A stretch of DNA of 64,000 nt, taken from assembly GCF_000026365.1 (NCBI RefSeq), contig NC_012993.1, positions 186,001-250,000 on the forward strand. Reading direction: 5' to 3'. This document shows, piece after piece, positions 1 to 9,751 of this stretch; positions within the stretch are counted from its first letter, which is position 1, and each line of letters starts with the position of its first letter. The stretch is from Zygosaccharomyces rouxii (Eukaryota > Ascomycota > Saccharomycetes > Saccharomycetales > Saccharomycetaceae). A program made the translations under genes and the position numbers. The notes beneath the pieces were generated by a model. That model did no database searches, was not told the origin of the DNA, and was given only the letters and a program-made list of their open reading frames with translations.

Positions 1-653
1 GAATTAATCAAAGTGCAAATCTAAAATCATTGAGGTTGATTAAGAAATTTGATATTGATGTCGTGGGGCCCAGTTCTAAAGAATTACTCAATTATCTGTC
101 TACAGAATTGAATCGAGTGTGTTCAGACACCAACAATTTAAATGCCAATAGAGAAAACGTCGTGGTTCTATTAAAGGCGTTGCATAGTTTTTCATTACAA
201 GAATTTGCCAATACAGTGCATAGAATAGTGCTATCACACGTTCAAGCAAGTGTACAAGCGTTGATAAAGACAATCAATTTTGTTAAAAATTTCCCACCAG
301 CAATGGAAATAGCTGTCAAGAGAGGTTATACCATTTCCTTCGTGCAATCGCTTTTACGTGATATAAAATCTGATAATACCAATTTTCTGAACGAATATAC
401 ATCTCAAATGAAACCTAAACCGTTGACGCCAAGAGAATTTTATTGGAAGCAAGTAGCGACTAGCTTTAAAAAGGATTTGGACATTTCATACAAAAGGGGT
501 GGTCCTGTGGGTAAAGCTTTGCAAAGAAGTCGTGAATTTATCGAGCAAACTATTAGGAAAACTATGGTTAATTCTACCGATAACGCGGATTATGAAGCCG
601 ATATGCAAACAATGTTGAATTCTGTTTCCGTTCTATCCACTGAAATGCATTAG
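1..653 (+). CDS. COG5: Conserved oligomeric Golgi complex subunit 5, C-terminal part (partial at window edge)
   Basis: The frame is open from the first base and ends at TAG 651-653, so only the last 216 or so residues are present; the true start lies outside the window. Cog5 belongs to the eight-subunit COG tether, which captures retrograde vesicles at the Golgi. The fragment looks mainly helical and has no catalytic motif, as expected of a tethering subunit. The assignment rests on gene order: in S. cerevisiae YNL051W (COG5) is next to YNL050C and then a SEC24-family gene, which is exactly the order here. COG6 of the same complex is encoded at 24.6-27.1 kb. It converges on the next gene with only 30 bp between stop codons. 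Confidence 0.75.
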   Translation, partial: INQSANLKSLRLIKKFDIDVVGPSSKELLNYLSTELNRVCSDTNNLNANRENVVVLLKALHSFSLQEFANTVHRIVLSHVQASVQALIKTINFVKNFPPAMEIAVKRGYTISFVQSLLRDIKSDNTNFLNEYTSQMKPKPLTPREFYWKQVATSFKKDLDISYKRGGPVGKALQRSREFIEQTIRKTMVNSTDNADYEADMQTMLNSVSVLSTEMH

Positions 654-683
654 TATGTGTATCTATATATAATATTATGTCTT

Positions 684-1472
684 TCATTCAGTTCTAAACT
701 TTGGTTTAGCTGCAGCATCTTTCAATGGATTGAACTCCGGTTTTTTGTTCTTCTTACCACCACGTTTATGAAATTTCTTCTTTATCATCTTTTTAATCTC
801 TTTCTCCTTCTCCTCTCTTTGTTTTACATTAGTTGCACCTTGTCTTCTAGCTAACCTTTGCTGCTTACCGGGTCTTCTCCTTTTACAGTGTCTTTCTCTG
901 ATATTTAATTGTTCAATACGGGCATTGTTCTCGCTGACATCCAGTACACGCCCTCTGAACTGTGGCCATCCTTTATGGGCACCTAATTGAGATTCCTTTA
1001 GTATGTCATCAAATCCAATGGCACTTTGTTGAAATTTTGCGTGATCATCCTGCGTATATTCTGCAAAATAGTAACTGCGCGGCCTCTCTTGCACAATTCT
1101 ATCTGGAGATGGTTCTCTTAGCGATATTCTCATCAATGGGACTTCTGAACGACCTCTGTCTTCTTGTACTTCATCATCACCGGCGGCACTCTCATTTGTA
1201 TTACCAAAAGAAAAGAGTGGGAAATCAAATTCTTCCTGTAATTGTGATTCAGTTTTATCATTTGGATCTTGATCCTTCTTAACGTCTACCTCTACAATTT
1301 CGAAACTATTAGGTGGCTCATAAACTTCTTGCTGATCATTATCATTCGGCAGCGACTCATCGCTAGCATCACTATCGTATAGATTCTTACGTGAGACTCT
1401 ATAGGACTTAGGTTAGTACTTGAACTAACGTCTGATCTTTTGCGACTATACATACACTTTGAAATCTGACAT
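684..1472 (-). CDS. YNL050C orthologue, conserved protein of unknown function (two exons)
   Basis: Read on the minus strand as exon 1 1472-1456 and exon 2 1398-684. The 17-nt exon 1 begins at ATG 1472-1470 and encodes MSDFK plus two bases of a Val codon; exon 2 supplies the third base and stays open to the stop, giving 243 residues. Unspliced, the frame has no ATG before 1136, which would cut off the acidic N-terminal half. The N-terminal half is rich in Asp, Glu and Ser; the C-terminal 70 residues are strongly basic (KFHKRGGKKNKKP-type) and could be a nuclear or RNA-binding signal. Identity comes from its place between COG5 and SEC24 and from the intron shared with S. cerevisiae YNL050C. Function is unknown; PAC sites upstream hint at co-regulation with ribosome biogenesis. 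Confidence 0.85.
1399..1455 (-). other. Spliceosomal intron of the YNL050C orthologue (57 nt)
   Basis: On the minus strand the donor is GTATGT (1455-1450), the branch point is an exact TACTAAC (1418-1412) and the acceptor is TATAG ending at 1399, 12 nt after the branch motif. Joining the exons preserves the frame, whereas the unspliced frame lacks an upstream ATG. At 57 nt it is near the lower limit for yeast introns. Confidence 0.85.
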
Positions 1473-1844
1473 CGACCTTTGTATCCACTTTTCTGTGTTA
1501 TCTAATCTGTCGATGAGTAGTCTTGACAGAAGGTGTTCTTTTGTTCGGTGTTTTTTCTAGTCTTCGAGATGAGCTTTAGCATAGAAAATAATTCAAAAAT
1601 ATTATTATACATGAAGCGTTTCAATTGAATAATTCGTTTATAGTACCAAGTAGATAGTTAGATACATAATTCTTTTCCGAATTTCAAATGTTTTTAATTT
1701 TTCTTTTTGTTATTATTACTCCTTCGATCTTTAGAAGATAAAGGTATTCCGTGAGTATATCGAGACCTGACCATTAGAAAACATTAGAGATTATGTACAT
1801 GATCAGTATCGCCTCCATTTGTCCCTGGGATATTGTTAGTACAA
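1473..1844. other. Intergenic: promoter of YNL050C orthologue and 3' flank of SEC24
   Basis: AT-rich spacer of 372 bp. Two GATGAG-type PAC cores (CGATGAG 1511-1517 and GATGAGCT 1568-1575) lie 40-105 bp upstream of the YNL050C start. No ORF or RNA gene is visible; the SEC24-proximal half looks like ordinary AT-rich 3' flank. Confidence 0.5.
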
Positions 1845-4631
1845 TCATTTGCTAATCCTCATCTTCATGCTTTGTAAGAATTCGCGGTAACTCTCGCTGT
1901 TAAGAACCTTGTCTTCCACCAGAGTACTGGTTGCCCAAAGTCTCAAAGTTGCTACTTCTCTAGCAGAAATGTGATTGACAGGTTCACTCAATGAAGCACC
2001 TCTAACAATGTAAAGGGATTGGTAACTGATAATATCGTCATGCTCCCTAACCTTAGCAATAATATTTCTGACTCTTTCGTTAAATTCGGAACCTTCCACG
2101 ATTGGCAATTCTTGCTTACCGATAGGCACCTGGAAGATATCTTGTGTACCAAAGACGTCCATGATTAATTCGTTAACGGCATCACCACCGATCCATAGGA
2201 ATAATTCACTACCGTTGTCAATTAGGTATAACCCGTATCTTTCGAATAAGGAAGCAGATGCATTGATAGGTTCAGGTAGGATTAATTGGCCGTTCTCATC
2301 GGGGAATCCGACATCATCAGGCATATCATGCAATGAATAAACTGTGGCGTAAATATTCTTGACCAAATATTTCAATGGCATAGATTCCAAATTGTTCAAT
2401 GCCGCAGCTCTGTGATCACTTGGAACAATACCAGGTCTTAAAGCCATGTGCTGAGCCAATGAGTGCATTAATAATGGGAACATTCTCATATTTGCACATA
2501 ATCTTAGTGGAGCACCACCAGCTGTGTTAGAAACGACGATTTCCTTTTTGTAGACTGCAAGTACATCTTGAACAGCTTTGTTCAAATACTCCCTGGAGTC
2601 TTGCAAACTGGATGATAATGCCTTTTCCACTGCCTTTTCTGTGTGGTAAGCTGTCAATGCCAATTGATCCACAGAGGCATAGACATCTGATAACGATTCT
2701 GTTGTTGGAATGCACATAGTAATGACCCTAATTCTACGTTGGCCAGTGTTCAATGATAACAGTATACCGATCTGGATACATGCGTAATCACCAATTATTG
2801 AATCATCGATGGACATTTCAAACACGTAGGATTGGTCTCTGGGCATAGTGGAGAATGCACACAAATCAGAAGATCTGTTGAAGAAGTGACCGTAGAAAGT
2901 ATTGGATCTGACACCTGTAGTACCTCTAGCTCTCATAACGGTTTCCAAGGATAGATCCATGGACAAGTGTTTAGAGAATTCTTTGGTGAATTTAGTAACA
3001 TCAGTCAATTTAGTGGCAGAGAATCCAGGGTAGAAATGAGTTTGACCACCAGTGTAACGACCCAGATTGGCCAATGTAGCAACATCCATATAATCTTCGG
3101 ATGCTAAGAATGTATCCACAGTAATTTGAACTTTACTACAATCGATGGTAAAAGACTTGTAGAAAGCATCTTGGCATGATAGCAATTGTGCAGATTCCTT
3201 GGCGGTGTTCACCGAGCTACTTTCATTTCTCTTCTGTAGTTTTCCGACACCAATGTTTGGTAAGGTAGATGAAACCACAATAATTTTACCACCAATACCG
3301 CCAATCAAATTGTAAGCAGATTTTAAAGCTGGCCCTAGGGCAAATTTACTCATAATGTTAAATTGGAAAACCTCTGGTATCAAATTCAATACCTTCTCCA
3401 AATTGTTACGGCACGATTTCAGAGGGACCACCATTGAATTTGGTCTAGGGAAAAATGGTTCATCTAAATCAGCCACATCCATCATTGTAACTTGATCAGA
3501 ATCTTCATCTGGTGGTATAGAGAAATAATGAATATTGTTATCAACACAGAGGATGGAAATTCTTGTTCTTGAATCATGGTTGGGAATTGAATCTAACATT
3601 TCGGCAATTGTTCTAGTGGCGGTAGCCAAAAGACCGCTCTTTATAGCATTTTGAGACACATCCAAGATGAAAGAATACGTAGAAGGTGGTGGTTGTCTCA
3701 TGGTATATTCCTTTGGAGCCAAGTATTCCATGACAGCATATTTAACTTCATTTCTATCGTAACGATTTGCAGGAACACCAGCCATTGTTTGGTCGAATTG
3801 CATAGGAACATCATTGGCTAGTCGACAAAAACAACATCTCCATCTTCTACCTTGGTCGATAAATGTTACAAATGGTGACATGTAGGCACGACAACGACGA
3901 CAACGTACAACAACCCCATCTTCATTCAATGGTGGTGGATTAATGTGATCCTGTAAATGTTGATATGGTCTAATGACAAGTGCAAATGGCAGTTTTGATT
4001 TTTTCAATAGCGAACTACTCTTTGGGACTGCATTCAAAGTAGAACGGATGTAATCAGGAGACGCATTACTCCACTCACTTGGAACCAACATTTTCTCCGG
4101 TGGAACCATCAATGGTGGTGGTGGCAATGACAAATCGTGAATTGGTGGTGGCAGTTCAGTTAATAGATCGATAGGGTACAACTGATTCATTGGCTTACCA
4201 CCTCTAACGGGAACACCTGCTGCAGCTGCAGTAGCTACACCTGCCGGTGCAGGTGTTAGGGGAACACCAGCTCCCGCTGCTGGCATATATGGAGAGCTAA
4301 CACCTTGAGCTGGAGCCTGGTAGTAACTATTGGGATCTACTATTGGAACATTATGCAATTGAACGTTTCCCATAGCAGCAGTTGTCTGATCGATTTGTTG
4401 GTTTAACTGCTGTTGGACAGGAGTGAAAAGTTGCGGTTGGGCAACTGGAGCACCTGCTCCTACTACAGGGGGCACACCTGCTGCCATTGGCACTTGTCCA
4501 GCTGCTGGATAACCCATTGGTGCTCCATAACCACTGGTACCATCATTAACCAGCGCAGGTTGCTGGAACCCATTAGATGCATAACCTTGCATCTGCGCTG
4601 CTGGGTACACACGCTTTTTATGATGAGACAT
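1845..4631 (-). CDS. SEC24: COPII coat cargo-adaptor subunit Sec24
   Basis: A protein of 928 residues starting at ATG 4631. Sec24 pairs with Sec23 as the inner COPII coat on ER exit sites and binds cargo sorting signals. The order is typical: a flexible Ala/Gly/Pro/Gln-rich N-terminus (about 1-160), a zinc finger with Cys244, Cys247, Cys266 and Cys269, then the trunk, beta-sandwich, helical and C-terminal gelsolin-like regions (DNGSELFLWIGGDAV). The first seven residues, MSHHKKR, are typical of Sec24. In S. cerevisiae this locus became SEC24 (YIL109C) and SFB2 (YNL049C). Length and N-terminus fit SEC24 best, but the gene represents the pre-duplication ancestor of both. Confidence 0.95.
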   Translation of the reverse strand: MSHHKKRVYPAAQMQGYASNGFQQPALVNDGTSGYGAPMGYPAAGQVPMAAGVPPVVGAGAPVAQPQLFTPVQQQLNQQIDQTTAAMGNVQLHNVPIVDPNSYYQAPAQGVSSPYMPAAGAGVPLTPAPAGVATAAAAGVPVRGGKPMNQLYPIDLLTELPPPIHDLSLPPPPLMVPPEKMLVPSEWSNASPDYIRSTLNAVPKSSSLLKKSKLPFALVIRPYQHLQDHINPPPLNEDGVVVRCRRCRAYMSPFVTFIDQGRRWRCCFCRLANDVPMQFDQTMAGVPANRYDRNEVKYAVMEYLAPKEYTMRQPPPSTYSFILDVSQNAIKSGLLATATRTIAEMLDSIPNHDSRTRISILCVDNNIHYFSIPPDEDSDQVTMMDVADLDEPFFPRPNSMVVPLKSCRNNLEKVLNLIPEVFQFNIMSKFALGPALKSAYNLIGGIGGKIIVVSSTLPNIGVGKLQKRNESSSVNTAKESAQLLSCQDAFYKSFTIDCSKVQITVDTFLASEDYMDVATLANLGRYTGGQTHFYPGFSATKLTDVTKFTKEFSKHLSMDLSLETVMRARGTTGVRSNTFYGHFFNRSSDLCAFSTMPRDQSYVFEMSIDDSIIGDYACIQIGILLSLNTGQRRIRVITMCIPTTESLSDVYASVDQLALTAYHTEKAVEKALSSSLQDSREYLNKAVQDVLAVYKKEIVVSNTAGGAPLRLCANMRMFPLLMHSLAQHMALRPGIVPSDHRAAALNNLESMPLKYLVKNIYATVYSLHDMPDDVGFPDENGQLILPEPINASASLFERYGLYLIDNGSELFLWIGGDAVNELIMDVFGTQDIFQVPIGKQELPIVEGSEFNERVRNIIAKVREHDDIISYQSLYIVRGASLSEPVNHISAREVATLRLWATSTLVEDKVLNSESYREFLQSMKMRISK

Positions 4632-5068
4632 GATTTATTGAGGACTCTATAACGATCTTATCGATCTTCCGCTTCTCTAATTCTTCAACTCTTGAGAGTT
4701 GTTTAGTTGGTTGTTTACTTAAAGTTTTCTTTCCAAGCGATCCTTGCCACCTGTCCTTTGAACATGTAAAGGGAAATGAAATTTCTACACGATGAGATTA
4801 GGAACGAAAAATCTGATTAAAAGGGAACAAAGAACGCGTTTCCTCGAGATTTTGTGGGCTTTTTCGAACTATACGGTCTGATTACGGTGGTAAACTCTTT
4901 TCCAGAGACTGTAAACGTTTAGATTGCTTTTATAGGGGAGGATTCTGAGATTCTAAACGGTTGTTATTGTTTAATTGTTCGAACATCTTTTATAAGGACT
5001 GTCGAGGCGTTAGAAAGTGTTAAAATATTACTTTGACCCGAACTCCAAATCTTCCATTCCAATTCTCC
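4632..5068. promoter_or_regulatory. Divergent intergenic region between SEC24 and the YIL108W orthologue
   Basis: A 437-bp spacer between two divergently transcribed genes, so it must hold both promoters. It contains T-rich and A-rich stretches and TATA-like TTTTATA segments near 4929 and 4989. I see no ORF, tRNA or strong factor-binding site that I can name with confidence. Confidence 0.4.
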
Positions 5069-7165
5069 ATGTTAGGTTCACCAGAGATTGAATTCTTCAA
5101 CGTTCAAGACCATAATCAGTTGTATACACCATGTTTAATCATTCATGGTAAAGTGCATAAGGGTCAAGGGGTCAAGAATATTCAAGTAAAACATCCACAA
5201 TTGCCCAATTTGACCTATCCCGTTAATGAACATCATTTCAAGGCAACGGTTATCTTGACACCAGGTGAAAACAGATTTACGTTTGTTACTGATACCAATG
5301 TTAATAGACATTTGATTCTTGATTATTCACCGCTATTGCAAGATCAACCAGTGCATCTATGTCTACTCGTTGCCAAGGATTCCCCATTGCAATATGATAC
5401 CCCTGAAGTGCAAAGGCAAAGGGAAGGATCCAATGAGATGGACTTAGCCATTAGGAAGTTAAGAGTAGGTGCACGTTTGATGCAAGCATATACTAATGAA
5501 CAGATGTTGCGTAATGGATTCGGTAACAGGACGTTTAATTTTGTGGAAGAATACGGTTGGGATACTACCTTTTCACAAAGGGAAGCAATGAGGAATACTG
5601 TCAAAATTCATGTTTTGAGAGCTGATGAAACTGTTTCACAGATTAGAGACTATAATTTAGCCCAGCAAAACCCCAATGGTAGTGATACTGGTGGATTGTT
5701 CCCATTAGCTATGAGAGCACTAAAAAAGTATGGTGGACCATTCACTCAGAGCGAAAAACCAGTACAAGCTGCAGTAATGTTTATGGATGCTCATTGGGAC
5801 GGTCAAATGCTTACAGGACATGCTGCACTAGGTGGTGGTGACGATCAAGTTAAATTGGCTATCTTTGGCTCTCATGGTCTTTACTCCTGGGCTCCAAGTA
5901 TGGAACAATTAGTACCTTACATGATAGATGATACCAGAGCTAGCCCTGATGTTGCTAATGATAATGGTGAATGTGGCACCCATTGGGAATGTTACCAAAT
6001 TACTCTGGGTGCATTCATGCATGAAATTGGTCATCTTCTAGGTTGTCCTCATCAGGAGAACGGTGTTATGTTGAGAGATTATACCGTCTTAAACCGTTCT
6101 TTCTTGACAAAGGAAGCTTTTTCAGTAAGAACCAATTCTTACGGTGCCAAACCACCTATTCTGCCTCGTGAGGAATGTACTTGGCATCGTTTGGATTTGC
6201 TAAGGTTCTTATACCATCCATCTTTCACCTTACCACAAGACTATTATGATCCATCATTTATGAGACCGGGTAGAATTGGCAATTTTACTGCTGCAAAACC
6301 TGCTATTTACCCTCTTGGTCACGAATCTTGTAACATCAGCTGTGAAACTGGTATTTACTGTATTGAAGTTTACTGTGGTGATTTAGCCAAAGCTCATATC
6401 GAATACTTACCCAAGAGTCTTGGTGGTCCAGGTCCTCAAAGACAAGTAGTCTTGTCATTGAATGATCTACGTTCACGTATCCCACCTAATGAACTGGGTA
6501 ACCATGGTGACAATTTCACTGTCAAAATCTTAAGCGTCAATGCATCTGAATTGGAAATTCACGACTTTCCCTCCGTCATAAGAGCTGAACCAATTGCCAT
6601 GGACAGATACGGTTTCCCCAATGGAACTCGTGGTATCAAATCACCAGTATTAGGTGATCCTAAGCGCGGTTCTGATGTGGGAATTATCCCCTTCGATGGA
6701 TCTAAGGTCTCTGCAGTTCGTGTCTACTACGGTGCTGCATTGGATGGTATTCGTATCTTCTTTAATACAGGTTCATCAGCCGCTAGTGGCTCAACACAAG
6801 GTAGTGGCGGTCAACCCCCAATTCCTCCAAGAACCTATATGAACAAATTGACAAATGCTTTTAAATCTACGTCCATCAACGATACTAGTGGTGAAAGCGT
6901 TTTATTCGGTAAGGAAACTGGTAGTTATGGCGATGTGGTGATTCCGGATGGTGATTCATTAGCTGGATTCAACGTGAGATGTGGTGCATGGATCGACGCA
7001 GTGCAAGTTTTAACCACACAAGGCCGTGTTAGTGAATCATTTGGTAATAACCAAGGTGGTGGCTTGGCAAAGTTGTGTCCACCTTCTGGTCAAAAGATTC
7101 TTGGATTTTATGGTGCTGTAGGACAGTGGGTCGATGCTGTTGGTATAGTTTATGGTGCAGCATAA
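5069..7165 (+). CDS. YIL108W orthologue, putative zinc metallopeptidase with jacalin-like C-terminal domain
   Basis: The protein has 698 residues from the first ATG at 5069; the frame extends 12 codons upstream only to a TTG, so I start at the ATG. The zincin signature HEIGHLLGCPH occupies residues 318-328, giving three histidine ligands and catalytic Glu319 in HExxHxxGxxH form. The last 200 residues contain two segments of the type WIDAVQV/WVDAVGIVYG with Gly-rich loops, as in jacalin-like lectin folds. There is no signal peptide, so a cytosolic enzyme is likely. Its substrate is unknown even in S. cerevisiae, where the orthologue has nearly the same length and the same neighbours SEC24 and PFK26. 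Confidence 0.9.
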   Translation: MLGSPEIEFFNVQDHNQLYTPCLIIHGKVHKGQGVKNIQVKHPQLPNLTYPVNEHHFKATVILTPGENRFTFVTDTNVNRHLILDYSPLLQDQPVHLCLLVAKDSPLQYDTPEVQRQREGSNEMDLAIRKLRVGARLMQAYTNEQMLRNGFGNRTFNFVEEYGWDTTFSQREAMRNTVKIHVLRADETVSQIRDYNLAQQNPNGSDTGGLFPLAMRALKKYGGPFTQSEKPVQAAVMFMDAHWDGQMLTGHAALGGGDDQVKLAIFGSHGLYSWAPSMEQLVPYMIDDTRASPDVANDNGECGTHWECYQITLGAFMHEIGHLLGCPHQENGVMLRDYTVLNRSFLTKEAFSVRTNSYGAKPPILPREECTWHRLDLLRFLYHPSFTLPQDYYDPSFMRPGRIGNFTAAKPAIYPLGHESCNISCETGIYCIEVYCGDLAKAHIEYLPKSLGGPGPQRQVVLSLNDLRSRIPPNELGNHGDNFTVKILSVNASELEIHDFPSVIRAEPIAMDRYGFPNGTRGIKSPVLGDPKRGSDVGIIPFDGSKVSAVRVYYGAALDGIRIFFNTGSSAASGSTQGSGGQPPIPPRTYMNKLTNAFKSTSINDTSGESVLFGKETGSYGDVVIPDGDSLAGFNVRCGAWIDAVQVLTTQGRVSESFGNNQGGGLAKLCPPSGQKILGFYGAVGQWVDAVGIVYGAA

Positions 7166-7304
7166 GAATTTTTAATGAAGGAAAAGTAAAAGCTAACGAA
7201 AATACATAAATGTTAATAAATGACAGTTAAACTATTCCCTTTTGATTTTTATTTGTGATAATTATCATCACCGTTATATTTAAATTATATATGGGGATAG
7301 GATT

Positions 7305-7308
<4 letters not shown>

Positions 7309-7341
<33 letters not shown>
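7309..7341. repeat. Homopolymeric A tract, about 33 nt
   Basis: An uninterrupted A run in the convergent 3' space between the YIL108W orthologue and PFK26. On the PFK26 strand it is poly(dT). It is long for a yeast tract and probably varies in length between strains or assemblies. Confidence 0.95.
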
Positions 7342-7344
<3 letters not shown>

Positions 7345-7369
7345 ATATATATTAAAAAAAAGGATTCGT

Positions 7370-9328
7370 TCAATCATTACTCTTCTCTTTATCGTTCAAA
7401 TTTGCCCTCAACTGAGATAGCTTCTCACTCAGCTTATCAATTTCAAAAGTATGACCACTGTTAGACCTATTACGTGCCACAGTTCCTGTTGTAGCGGGTC
7501 TTGGATTGCAATCTGCATCATGATTAGCCAAAAGCGAAGACCTCACAGTATTATTGGGAGCAGTTGGTCTAGTCCGATTACCACACACTGAATTGCCGCC
7601 ACTGCCTTCAACGACACAAGGCATTGCACCATGTGATGGTGCCACATTAGCGGCATAACCAGAAAACGTTTCGGAGTCGGCTGGTGCTGTGAATGATGAA
7701 GATCTAGTTACACCAGTTTTGTCCGAATTTTTACCATCCGAACCTGGATGGCTGGCAGATGGTGGCGCTGTAGGCACCAATGAATATCTTCTTTCCTGAA
7801 ATACCAATTCGTTTTCTTGTACTTTTGTGATATTCATTTCTGATTTTGGTACCTCTGAGAAATTATCATTTTCTTCGTGGTATTCGAATAACTTCCATTC
7901 AATACCATAGGGTTTCATTTCTAGGCAGTAGACACAATGCAGCGGGACATCAACATTAGTGATGATATCTTTGTTTAAGTTTAAGAAGTATCCCAACAGA
8001 ATTCGTGCCACTACTCTGTGTGTAATGATGAGGACATTATCTTCAATTCTTTCAATTTCTGCAATTACTGGTCGTAATCGATTCGTAACATCCATATATG
8101 ACTCACCACCAATACCAGGATATCTGTACCTTAGCTTATCCTTATGTCGTTTCTCTAACTCTTCGGGATGAATCTCGTTAATCTCTGGATAAGCCATGCC
8201 TTCGAAATCACCGGCACTTAATTCATCAAGCATTCTCATCTGTTTCATGGGGTAGTCCACTTCGTCAAAATAACTACTGGTCTCCACTGATCTGTCACGC
8301 ATACTAGTCCAAACAAAAAATTCGTTACACTGAGCCGTCGAAGAGGTAGCCTTGTTGTTTTCTTGTTGTGCCCTTAAAAATTTTTCGTTGAATATTAACC
8401 GCTGTTGATCGATAAATTTGGCTAATGCACGCGCGTATTTTTCACCACGAGGAGTCAAGTGGGAATTACCGCCAATCCTACCTCTAACATTGTCTTCACT
8501 TTCTCCATTTCTGGTGATCCAGATTTGTCTTTCTGAAAGGTTAAAATTTAACAAGTAGTAAACCGTTTGGGACGCCAAAAACCCCTGAATCTCATATGCA
8601 ATAACTTTTTTCCCTACATCGATCATCTTAACGAATTGCAAACCTTCATCATCATCAATAGGTTCATAAGCTCTTAAATAATTGGATAACCGTTCTTTAA
8701 AATCCTTTAGAGAGGAAGTTGGATCCTTACCCTTATAATCGGGGCCAAATAACTTCAATTGAATGTTTCGTTCTACCACTTTTTCATCAGAACAAATACT
8801 TTCTAGGAAGAGAACTTTGAGGTGAGCACTTCTTTGCCGTATCCTTTGCAAAACTTCTCTTCTGCGTTTCTTCTTCGTATTAGTAGCATCAAAAACAGCA
8901 ACCGAACCGGGACCATCCAACAAGTAATCCAATAATTGATCTAAAGTGTCAAGGGCCCACTTGTCCCTTAATTTTGAGTATTTTTCATTTTCTGGACTAA
9001 AAAAATTGGAGTCTTGTTCATTTAATCCATGCTCTTTGGCAAATTGTCTTCTAGTGTTACCAACATTGAAAACTTTACAGTAATACATAGAAAAGTTCAA
9101 ATATCTGGACAATTTGTTTGTAATAAAAGACTTACCAGTTGCTGGAAGCCCAACCATAACGATAACCAATTTAGAACCTGGATCTTCTTTAGAAATGGTA
9201 CCATCTGGTGAAGATTTAGATTTAGTTAAACCTGGGACGTCAATAGTCGTAGGTCTTCTCGTTGGATGAGGGAACTTTGAAGGTGAATCTGTACCATCAA
9301 TGCGTCGCTGATGAATAGCAGTTCGTGG

Positions 9329-9373
<45 letters not shown>

Positions 9374-9374
9374 A

Positions 9375-9408
<34 letters not shown>

Positions 9409-9751
9409 CAGAGGTGCTATTAGTAGTAATCCTGGAGTTGACATGCAAAGCAGGAATATTCAATGAGACTAGGTTAGTGCAGCTCGGCTCTGGGGATGTT
9501 AAAGGTGTTACTGCATCTGTGGGTGAATTCCAACCACTGGTAACAGGAGTATCGCTTAAGGGTCTCTTTTGAAACTGTGGTAGTTTGTGTAAATCTTGGA
9601 CTTTATCCCTTGCCTCATCTTCATCCTCCTCATCTTCCCTATTACTTTTATTGTTACCTGCATTCTTACTCTTTAATTCCGCCTTAGGTTCTACTTCAAG
9701 TTCCGGTGGTGCATCCTTATCTGTCTTAAAGTACTCTACGCTCTTAAACAT
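7370..9751 (-). CDS. PFK26: 6-phosphofructo-2-kinase (fructose-2,6-bisphosphate synthesis)
   Basis: The protein has 793 residues. It makes fructose-2,6-bisphosphate, the activator of phosphofructokinase-1 and inhibitor of fructose-1,6-bisphosphatase. Order: disordered Asp/Glu-rich and poly-Asn N-terminus (to about 190), kinase domain with P-loop GLPATGKS (201-208), a histidine-phosphatase-like domain, and a Ser/Thr-rich tail (from about 640). In active bisphosphatases of this family the catalytic motif is RHGE; here it reads RNGE with Asn415 where the phosphorylated His should be, so phosphatase activity is probably absent. S. cerevisiae Pfk26 likewise lacks this His. The upstream region carries several stress elements. 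Position between YIL108W and MOB1 agrees with YIL107C. Confidence 0.95.
9329..9412. repeat. TTG/CAA trinucleotide microsatellite inside PFK26
   Basis: A nearly pure GTT repeat on the plus strand, with a few ATT and GAT interruptions. Read on the minus strand it encodes the poly-Asn tract around residues 115-140 of the PFK26 product. Such tracts change length easily and are usually unstructured. Confidence 0.95.

Noticed and set aside
962..1282. 106-codon plus-strand ORF
   Set aside because: Antisense to exon 2 of the YNL050C orthologue, which has splice signals, composition and synteny in its favour.
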